A stretch of 38,811 bases of DNA, from NCBI GenBank assembly GCA_903772945.1, contig CAICTM010001049.1, positions 1 through 38,811 of the forward strand. Reading direction: 5' to 3'. Under the pieces are notes generated by a model. The model was not told the origin of the DNA and searched no databases. It saw only the letters and a program-made list of their open reading frames with translations. Positions 18,495 to 27,207 of this stretch are shown here, piece by piece. Both the position numbers and the translations under genes were made by a program. This DNA comes from Seminavis robusta (Eukaryota; Bacillariophyta; Bacillariophyceae; Naviculales; Naviculaceae). Within the stretch, counting starts at the first letter, position 1. Each line of letters starts with the position of its first letter.

Positions 18495-21400
18495 TCACCG
18501 ACGCCCCCTTCCTCTGCCTCCGCGACCTCTTCCACGCCCCCTACCTCGGCCACGACCGCCTCGTGGGGTCGCTTTTAGTCTATCCGAGCCATGATGCACC
18601 CTCACCAAACCTTGCATAAGCTCGTCGACAGGAAAGCAGCATTCGTGTTTCGTGCCATCCGGAACGGGAGAGTCGCCGTCTTTGAACTTGACTCGCATCA
18701 AGTGGACACCTAGAACATCATCCTTCTTGTCGAGTACCGTAACCTTTTCAACGTTTTGAGGCAAATGCACAATCGTCGGTGCTCTCGTGGCCACAAGCCT
18801 CCATTTGGGACCGAGATGGGGATCCAAAATCAACACACCATCGGAATCAGGATCGGGACTCACAGTTAGCTCCTCAATCAAAGGATGCTCATCTGGTAGT
18901 GGACACTCCAGGGTGAGCATTTTGCCTGCCACTGTTTTGATTTGCTTTTCTTTGCTCTTGTCTTCTCTTTCAACTTGATCCTCCGGGAACGCATCGGATT
19001 CAAGAGCCCAGTCGGGATGGTTGAAACAGTAAGGACACAACGGGAACGTCCGCTGGGGCTGACCTACCGAATACAGGCACAGCTCAAAATTGCAACCTTC
19101 CACGGGACAAGTGCGCCCTGTCCATTGCTTGACAATACCTCCAACCGGCAGTGCATACACTGTTTCAGTGTATTTGTTGTACAAGCGTGGTGGTGGGCCA
19201 GGAATGTACTGAAGATAGCGTCTGATAAGGCGAGAACAGTTAGTCAGCAGCTTCCAAGCACCCCATCTTCTGTAGTCAATCTACGTACCTTGACAGTCCA
19301 CAACGGGTGAAGGGCTTCCCAATGTCCTCGAGCTTGCTGAACGAAGAACCAAAGAGCACATCCATCTTTCCAATGTTTTTGACAAAGTAATCAAACTTCC
19401 CCGAAAACAACTCAATGGCCTTTTCCACAACATCAGCTCGGCTTGCTATGCCCTTGGCAATCATGGCACACTGGTCCTCGATGTCGCTACGAATTTGAGG
19501 CAACACCAACGTGCTATCGATTTGATGATAGCCTTGGACAAGGACCAATCCCTGTTGAAGGAAGGGGAAGACGTAAGTTCCGCTGCACCTCATCTGAAAC
19601 AAATCCCTGTTCATTTTATGAAACACACGTACCAGTTTCGTAGGATGTAGGCGGCGGCCGGCGGTCTGCAAATCGCAGTATCTTCTCTTCTGAATGTTCT
19701 CAATGTGAGTTGGGATACTAGCGTCAGTCCCAATTCCATGCTTTTCCATCAGCCCAATGAGCTCTGACTCTGTCAACAACGAAGGTGGCGTCGTCATCTT
19801 TTCGCGGATAAGCAAATTTGCACGCACTGGTTCCCCAGATGCGACGGCTACTTTTGTCGAGTTGGACTCAGATCTGCATCCTGCCAGAAGAATCAATTCG
19901 CCCTTTTGGAATTCAGGAATTGATCTCTCTTCCTCGTCTTCATCGCCTCCTTCGGCGTCTTCTCCGTACTCTCGGCTCAGAACGATTGCAAGGAACCCAG
20001 GAGAGACGAGCTGCCGTGGTAAAACCGAAACGAAACCGCAGAGTAAACGTAAGTCCACAACCTGACTGCATCATGATCAGGCAACCACACTTCCACAATA
20101 CTTGCCTCTTTCCCTCGTAAGCTGAACTTTCCCTTTTCGCCAAGTGCGTCCACTTCGAATTCGATTGCTGTCGATTTCCAAACTGCATCCGGGCTGACGG
20201 ACGCAATAAAGTGTCGCACTACAAGGTCAAAGACTCGGCCCATGTCGCCTGACAACTCATAAGAACCGCCGCGGCACGGAGTGATGGGAGGGTGGTCTCC
20301 CATATCGACTCCACCTTTAGATTTGTTGATTCCAGTATTCATCAAGTCCCGCACGTACTTCCCCCAACGACCATCAGTGGCTTGTTGTTGAAGGGTGCCC
20401 CGGATGTCAAATGAATTTGGGTACGCTGTAGACTCTGTTCTGGGATAGGAGAGGTACCCCATCAAGTACAGGCGCTCCGCTGCTTGCATTGCTGCATGGG
20501 GACCAATTCCCAGTGCTTTACTGCAAGCTTTCAACAGAGCCACAGTGTTTAACGGCACTGGTCTGCCTTGTTTCTTCTCCTTGGTCACCACACTCGTGAC
20601 TGTGACCACGGCGCCCTTCTCTTGTGCCTCCGCCAACAGGTTCTCTACCTTTCCTTTGTTGAATGATCGACCCGAGTTCCACAGGGCTTGCAACATCCGG
20701 CCTCTCTTGAACACATTCAACTCCAAGACCCAAAATGGCTCGGGCTTGAATGTTTCGATTTCAATCTGTCGTTTGACGCAAAACTGCAAAGTCGGTGTCT
20801 GACAAGGTCCATACGACAGAACCGCACTGGATGCATATTGTTGGTTGTCGGGCAGGTAGAGTAATGTGAGGTGACCCAAAACCAAAGGAGTGCAGCACTA
20901 ACGACGATCCGCTCGATCAACTAACTAGCTAACTCACCTGTCAAGGTCTCCGTATCGTCCCTGGAAGTATCGTGTCTGGAACCTCGAAAAGGCCACACCA
21001 ACCTTCAGATCCAACTCTTGTCGAGCATCTACTGAAAGAGCCTGATTCTTGTCTGGCTTTCCAAGAGCCTTATACGCCTTTTGAATATCGCTAGGGTTGA
21101 TTGCGCTAAAGTAGGCGCGATCTGTAAATCGTCACAAGATAGAGCATGCATGCATGAGAACGACCACCATCAGGGATATGGTATTTCGGTACCGTAGATC
21201 ACACAGTGTACGTTAGCGAGAAAGCACAGACTTACAAACACGGTCAAAGTTGGACGATGTCCCTCCTGATGCCATCATGTGCATACAGCAATCCAACACT
21301 TCAAAGTTGATATTCTCTCCCTCTCTTTGGAACACAACCAAAGAACATCCATAGGAAACCGCAAGGTTGGTTAGCCATGAATTCACCATGCATCACAAAC

Positions 21401-22760
21401 TACTATCTCTTCTGTCTGTTCTGTTACATACCGATCACAATCCATCCAGAGCACAATGAAATTGGCACCTCGAGCACCATTTTCGAGATTCTTGATGACT
21501 CCTTGATTTTGTGCCTTTTTGACAATGGGTGCCGTGAATAGTTCAGCCGGGTCCACGGCATCCCAGCTCTGATACTTAGGATGAAAATCTACCGAAAAGA
21601 CATGTCCTGCCACGGAAGTGACCTTGTGTTTGCACTTGCTGGCATGAGGTGCCTTTGGGAATGGTGGATTGGTGAATTCGTGCATGGGCATGCCCCTGCC
21701 TCCACCCTGTTCCGTAGATCCACCCGATAGTCCCTTGGCGATGGCCTGGAATGAATTGATGGATGGAAAGACAGATAGGCAAACGTAAGTGAATTTTCAA
21801 AAAGAAAGGTCGAGAGAGTGTCAGGTATGGATAGTCAGTCATGATCACGAACGAACGTACCAGAGCAATACTAGGTTTCTCTGCCACGTGAAGTACCGTA
21901 ATGGTCTCTCCTCGTTTGTAGTTGATATCATTGGTTAGCTGTGGCTCGCTGGGAGGGACTGCGAGAGCATAGGGCGACTTTGGTTCAGTTTTCTTAGTAT
22001 TGTTGGGACCTTTCTTGCCTTCATTTTTCTTTTGTTGAGTATTGTTGTTGTTTGGTTTATTGTTGTTGCTATTTTTGCCTCCTTCGTTTTTGTTGTTGGC
22101 TCCTTTGTTCTGATTGCTGTCGTCCTTATTGTTTTGTTTGGTGTCCTTATTGTTGTTCTGCTTCTGATTACTGCTGCTGTCCTTGTCCTTGTTGTTCTGT
22201 TTGTTGCCTTTTCCTTTTTCGTTCTTCCCAGTCTGTGGTGGATTTTTCTTTTGCTCTTCTTTCTTATTGTCATTCTTATTGTCATTCTTATTGTCATTCT
22301 TATTGTCATTTTTCTTGGCTTTGTTCTGGTTTTCCCTCTTTGGCTTGTTATTGCTGTTTTTCTTGGCGTTGTTGTTGTTGTTGTTGTTGTTACTGCTGGC
22401 TTCACTGGGATTGACATTGACATTGATATTAATATTGACATTGACATTCTCTGTGGGAGCCTCTGTCTTGTCATCATTCTGCTTTTCGGACGGGCTGTTG
22501 CTTTGTCTGCCTCTTCCTCTCCCACGTCCTCCTCTTCCTCTTCCGCGCCCCCCTCTTCCTCGTCCTCCTCCACGACCACCACCACGTCTACCTCCACCGC
22601 CATCTCCATCTGCACCACCATCTTGATTAGATGATGCATCTCGTTGGCCTGGATTGGCTGGATTGTTGCCTTGACGTCCTCGACCGCCCCTTCCACCACG
22701 GGGACCTCGTCCTTTTCGACCGCCTCCTCGACCAGCCGCCGGTTGTGTGTCCTCTGTCAT
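18495..22760 (-). CDS. TOP3B: DNA/RNA topoisomerase III beta, with long RGG and Asn/Lys-rich N-terminus
   Basis: Eight exons read on the minus strand: 22760-21861, 21745-21432, 21324-21236, 21121-20938, 20826-20091, 20010-19633, 19551-19289 and 19221-18495. They total 3591 nt, or 1196 residues, and every intron is GT-AG (67-115 nt). The type IA core starts near residue 288 with VLHVAEKPSIA. It continues through DPAELF, the Toprim WMDCDREGEN, VDARQELDLKVG, FQTRYFQGRYGDLD and SYGPCQTPTLQFC. The active-site Tyr is residue 623 in LSYPRTES, followed by LMEKHGIGTDASIPTHI. Zinc-ribbon-like cysteines (CPVEGC, CPYCFNHP) and a C-terminal RGG/RG tail of about 25 residues follow, as in animal TOP3B, which relaxes DNA and RNA and partners TDRD3. 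The first 285 residues are unusual: an RGG-rich start, an NVNININVNV stretch, N8, and Lys/Asn repeats. The longer frame starting at TTG 22772 is not used; ATG 22760 is. The fifth intron has a weaker donor (GTGTGG). Confidence 0.93.
19552..19632 (-). other. TOP3B: Stop-free 81-nt intron in TOP3B
   Basis: On the minus strand the sequence starts GTACGTGTG and ends TTCAACAG, and it interrupts HPTKL and GLVLVQGYHQID, which are continuous in topoisomerase III beta. It is exactly 27 codons long and contains no stop in the reading frame, so unspliced transcripts would encode a full-length protein with a 27-residue insert. That it is an intron is inferred from family alignment and splice-like ends. 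Confidence 0.75.
22261..22308 (-). repeat. 12-bp tandem repeat coding for a Lys/Asn/Asp repeat
   Basis: Four exact units of TTCTTATTGTCA on the plus strand, encoding NDNK-type repeats in the disordered N-terminus of TOP3B. An eight-unit GTT run at 22368-22391 encodes eight asparagines nearby. Both are candidates for length polymorphism. Confidence 0.85.
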
Positions 22761-23090
22761 GGTCCCAATCAACCAAACACGAAAACTTTCTTTACTCTTC
22801 TACTAGCTAGCTAGCCAGACCGATCGGCTCCAGAGCAGACGGAGCCTTTCTTCTACAACAATAATGAAGCTTCTATCTTCCTATGGTGTGGCACCGGTAC
22901 CGACACCGTGGATTGCGATGAACGGTGGGAGTGAAGTCGATCCAGTCTAATGAGCCAACATAGCTGACTGATTGATGTGGTCGCGGCCCTGCCATGTCTT
23001 TCGGCGTTCCGTGCGACGCCCTTTCTTCTTCATCATTATTTGTTTTTCAAAGAGAAGTCAAGTCACAAAACACCTTCGCCGACAACCACC
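22761..23090. other. Divergent promoter region between TOP3B and the protease
   Basis: This 330-bp region separates the two ATGs. It contains CTAGCTAGCTAGC near 22803-22815 and a compound palindrome GCACCGGTACCG at 22891-22902. The protease frame is open back to a GTG at 22977, which I read as leader. No TATA box is evident. Confidence 0.5.
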
Positions 23091-24755
23091 ATGATGCCAA
23101 GAAGAAGACACAGCCCAATGTTTGCAATAAGGTCCTTTACTATTAGAGTCCTCCTCATTGCCTTCTGTTTGGCACCCTCCTCACTGGCTCAGTTTAATTC
23201 CAGTTGCTCCGAAGACGCCGTGGCCAATTGTGCTTCGGAGAATCGCATCTGTTACATCGCCGTTGTGTCTCAGGAAGAGACCTGTGGCCCATGGTACGCT
23301 ACGCTACAGTAAATTACGTGACGATCGATCGCTCCACTGCACCTGATTGGTTTGCGTTCCTCACCGTTCTTATTCGTCCATAAATTTACAGTGTGGAAGG
23401 CTATGTCGATTTCCCACCGGGAGCCGTCGTGACACTGGAAGCATCCACCAACACCGATCTGACACGGCTCTACAATTGTTTTGCCATTGACAAACTCACC
23501 GTCGCGCTCTTTATCGAACGCTTTGCGCCCACATTTCTGAATGGACAAGTCGGCAATGAGACGCAGCGTCTGATCGCTCTGGTCGAAGCAGCTCGCACCG
23601 TCGCCGAATTCAATCGAAAATCCGGCGATACCAATACCAGCAGAGAAGCCGTCGAGTTGGCACTCAACGAATTTGCCATGGATACTCCCGAGGAACGAGA
23701 AACACTATTGGGCTACCTGAGACCAGAAGAAGGAGAAGATACGGGATCCAATAATGTCTTTGTTCCCAGTGTAGATACTCCGTATCCCAGCAGTGTCAAT
23801 TGGCGGGAATTGGGAGCTGTCACGTCGGTCAAAAATCAAGGCCGTTGTGGCTGCTGTTGGGCCATTAGTACCGTGGGCGCGTTGGAAGGAGCCGCGGCGA
23901 TTGCTTCCAATTTCACGTATCTGCAATCCCTCAGTTTTCAACAATTCATTTCCTGTGACTTGGCACATAAAGGATGCAATGGAGGCTTTCCCTCGCAAGC
24001 ATTTGATTATGCCGATGACCGTGGTGTCGCCAAATGGGAGGATTATCCCTATACGGATGGCAAAAGTGGAACCACCACCGAAACCTGCGAGTTAAAGGGA
24101 AAACCCATTGAAGTCGAAACAGGTCCGGGGTACAAGGTGAACTATTATGGTGATGTCGACGATGATACGTTTACCAAGCGGGTCGACCGAATGAAATCGG
24201 CACTAGCCAAAGGGCCCGTCGCCATTAGTATCAATGCCAATTGTGCACGAATCATGTTGTATCGAAAAGGAATCCTCACCGATGATGGTGCTTGTGCCTG
24301 TACACCCGATATGGAAACCTGTCACAACCATGCCATTTTGATGGTCGGATACAGCGACAATGCACTCATTCCCTACTGGATTATCAAGAATAGGTAAGTC
24401 AGAAAAGCTGACAACGCGCGCAAGTTCCAATTTGCTTGCCACTACACACAAAGGATGCATAACTGACTGACTGACACCACTCCATGCCAGTTGGGGATTC
24501 TTGTGGGGTGAAGGTGGCTACTTTCGTGTGGCACAACTCAATCCACTGGATACGGAGAACTCGTATGGGCTATTCGGGGTTTTGGCCGAGGGAATCATAC
24601 CGGAAGGAACCGCCAAAAGCACTGGAAAGGTATTTGACAAAAATGAACGACGTCCTACCTGGTGGAAGGTCTTGGTGGCATGTTTGGTCATCTTGGGAGT
24701 ATGCGTTATAGCCCTGGTGGCACTGTTTGCCTGGGAACGGTTTGGAAAGAAGTGA
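23091..24755 (+). CDS. Papain-family (C1A) cysteine protease with C-terminal membrane anchor
   Basis: Three exons, 23091-23293, 23392-24393 and 24491-24755 (1470 nt, 489 residues), joined across GT-AG introns of 98 and 97 nt; splicing restores CGPCVEG and the family motif KNSWG. A signal peptide (about residues 15-33, VLLIAFCLAPSSLAQ) indicates the secretory pathway. A Cys-containing N-terminal segment and a prodomain with helical, I29-like character (about 120-185) precede the mature enzyme at PSSVNWRELGAV. Catalytic residues are all present: the oxyanion Gln in NQGRCGCCWA, Cys223, His381 in CHNHAILMVGY and Asn401 in KNSWG. After the protease domain comes a basic linker and a hydrophobic helix (WWKVLVACLVILGVCVIALVALFAW) with a short KK tail, so the enzyme should be a type I membrane protein with a lumenal or extracellular catalytic domain. 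Lysosome-, vacuole- or cell-surface location is not resolved. Confidence 0.92.
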
Positions 24756-25957
24756 ATGAATGAAAATGCGCTCCATTCGTCATAGATGATAGATGGATTG
24801 ATACTGTTGCTGAACGGAAGTGTACGCCTTCATGACACCAGTACAGAACTGCATTGCCAAGGTCATCTTTTTGTACTCTGAACTCATCAGATGGAACGCA
24901 TCACTCACCAGATAGATGGGATGAGACTGCAGAGAAGCCAGGCAAGTTGGTGACGTTTAGAGCAGTCGAGTAGAGGCAGTGTTGGAAAGTCAAGTGGATG
25001 GCAGTGTTGGAAACAGTTGCATTCTTTACTTGGGATAGCGATCAGTGGCCCCTCAAGTTTGACATAGTTGCAGGACTATAATAATGTAGAAAAGATGGAG
25101 TATGATGAGAGATCATAGGATTTCCACCCAACAGGTGGCCTGCCAGCAGTGACTCTTGCTTTTGGGTAGTTGCCTTAGCGTTTAACCTTTGCAAAGCATC
25201 TTTTTAGCTTCTAGGAGCCACGAAAAGCATCTTTTTAGCTTCTAGGAGCCATTGAATGCTCCTTCTTGCCCCGTCTTGAGGAAGGCAATGGTGTACCAGC
25301 CAGTATATCGTCCTGCTTCAGGCAGGCAAGCCACGTCAAATCTTTTGAAGGCCAACTCAGGACCTCGTCTTCGGGTGGCTGCGTTCACAGTCAGGTCAGG
25401 ATTTCCGAAGACCCAAGAGGCATCGTTGGGTCTTGGACTTGCGTATGAAAAGGCTGAAAATGGGGGAACAGGCACATACCACATAGTTACCACATAGCGG
25501 CATGTCATCCAGTTACCAGCTCGGGTACCACACCTGCTTCAAAGGATTTGGAAATTGCACCTCCGGTAGCACTTGTGCAACGACGTCATGCCTTCGTCAA
25601 GCAAACCAGCTGCCCAATTTTCCTCGTATTTTCATGTGGTACTCAAATCAATTAAATCTTTGTCTGACGCGGGGTGAATGTGGCAAGTTAGGCGACAAGT
25701 TCATCAGAACCAAATTTGGTTGACGGAGATGAAAGTGCCAAAATCCGGAAGACACCAATGCTGACAACCGCAGCTATAGCTAGCTGGATGTCTAGAAAAG
25801 ATCGATCAGCGATCGTCCAAGAAAATGCACCATCGTTGCTCTCCAATGGCAAAAGCCCTCATGCAGCCCTCATAATTTTGACTTGGCTTCAAGCGAACTA
25901 TTCTTCTTATCGTCTTCTTTTTGCTCCTGTAAAGCAACTACTATCACCAACACCAAC
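24756..25957. other. Long intergenic region with direct repeats
   Basis: About 1.2 kb. A perfect 28-bp tandem repeat lies at 25193-25251. Immediately right of it, a minus-strand open frame (25242-25508, 88 codons) has protein-like composition with aromatic-rich phrases, but no family I recognise. The left part contains a GGCAGTGTTGGAAA-like word twice (24978 and 25003). The carrier gene's frame is open back to a TTG at 25883, read here as leader. Confidence 0.5.
25193..25251. repeat. Perfect 28-bp tandem direct repeat
   Basis: Two identical 28-base copies at 25193-25220 and 25224-25251 (period 31, three-base spacer). Each begins AAAGCATC and ends TAGGAGCCA. Perfect identity suggests a recent duplication or a target-site footprint, though nothing lies between the copies. 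Confidence 0.85.
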
Positions 25958-26797
25958 ATGAGCCAGTCTACGCAACCACAACCTTCCCTCTCAACTTTGA
26001 GCAGCATCAAAGTCACACATCAGATTCCAACATCTGTTATCGTGCACGATAATGTCAGTCCCAAGACCAGACCTCGCACCTTCGCAGAGAAGCAACCTTA
26101 CATCTTTGCCTATGGTGCTGCTATCTCTGTCTTCTCCCCGGCAGCCACCGCTTACCAACTCTGCAAGTTGTACAACTTGCAACCCTCAATGGGTCGTTTA
26201 GCGCGATTGAGTGCTCCTATATTTCTCCCTCAAACTGCACTGAAGGCTGCACAAATGAATGCTTCCAGCCCGGTCAAGGAATACTTGAACCCATGGGCTG
26301 CGTTTGCAATGGTGGGTGTTCTCCAGGGTGGCGTTTATGGACATATCAATGTTCACTTCTCAAAGGCATTGGAGTTGGGCAAGGTTGCCAGTCTTCGTGG
26401 CGTCTTTCGAGGATCAGTATTTGCAGGAACGAGAGACACCATCAGTCAAGGAATGCCATTCATGTGCTCTGAATCGGTCCGACAGAACCTTTTTGACCCT
26501 TACTGGCACACCGAGGAGGGCACCACAGCCCACTCTGCCAAAGTGTGGTCTTCGGTGATTTCCACCTCTATCGTGGCAACCTACTTGAGCCAAGGGTTCC
26601 ACAACTTTCAGATTGCCATGCAAGCAGATCAGTCTTTAAGCTACTCGCAAGCAATCAAGGCTGTGACCCGGCAGCATGGGATCAAATCGTTCTACAAGGG
26701 CGCTGAGGCACGAGTAGGATTGTTGCTACTTGTCAACATCTTGAATGAACTCCTACTCAAGCCTGCTTGGAGCCCTGTTCCAATCGGTCAGGACTAA
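25958..26797 (+). CDS. Divergent mitochondrial-carrier-like protein
   Basis: A 279-residue, single-exon protein from the ATG at 25958 (context CCAACATGAG). Features resemble the SLC25 carrier fold of three paired helices. One is LRGVFRGSVFAGTRDTISQG, the position of the second-repeat matrix helix. Another is YLSQGFHNFQIAMQ, where carriers have PxDxxKxxMQ. The last is AVTRQHGIKSFYKGAEARVG, the third-repeat G-x-x-x-F-Y-K-G-x-x-x-R block. The three PxDExxKR signatures are degenerate, so this is a divergent member and substrate cannot be predicted. An inner-mitochondrial-membrane site is inferred from the family. No introns. It converges on the bZIP gene downstream. Confidence 0.68.
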   Translation: MSQSTQPQPSLSTLSSIKVTHQIPTSVIVHDNVSPKTRPRTFAEKQPYIFAYGAAISVFSPAATAYQLCKLYNLQPSMGRLARLSAPIFLPQTALKAAQMNASSPVKEYLNPWAAFAMVGVLQGGVYGHINVHFSKALELGKVASLRGVFRGSVFAGTRDTISQGMPFMCSESVRQNLFDPYWHTEEGTTAHSAKVWSSVISTSIVATYLSQGFHNFQIAMQADQSLSYSQAIKAVTRQHGIKSFYKGAEARVGLLLLVNILNELLLKPAWSPVPIGQD

Positions 26798-27207
26798 TTG
26801 GAATCATTCTTTCAAGTGCCAAGCAGCTTCACTTGGATATTGCTCATCTCTGTACCAGCCGAAAATACATACTCGTCGAAACAACCTAGCTACGAAAAGG
26901 TTGATTGCAACACTGTAACCTCAAAACAACATACTAAAATAACCGCGTTTATTTGTTCAAGAAACTATTGTATACCGGTACCAGGTACCTGCTAAAAAAG
27001 GAGAGAGTTTGTCAACCAACGTAAATATTCTGTTTGCTTTCATACTTGGATCGATTGAATTGCGATAAAGTAGGTAAGTTTGCTTTTGCCACTACCGGTA
27101 CCGGTATGGGTATTGAGACCGGGATTGCTATCATTACCAATCATATCTAGCTTGTACACATCATATATATTTCTAAAGAATGCAGTATTGTTTGTACAGT
27201 TTCTTTC
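26798..27207. other. Convergent 3' intergenic region
   Basis: It lies between the carrier (+) and bZIP (-) genes. Two compound palindromes stand out: TACCGGTACCAGGTACCTG at 26973-26991 and ACTACCGGTACCGGTAT at 27092-27108. A long AT-rich stretch with CATATATATTTC near 27162 lies close to the bZIP stop. There is no gene. Confidence 0.5.

Noticed and set aside
22032..22634. 200-codon plus-strand frame rich in Val/Leu/Ile opposite TOP3B exon 1
   Set aside because: It is the reverse complement of Asn/Lys and RGG repeats; the hydrophobic look is a by-product of the repeat composition.
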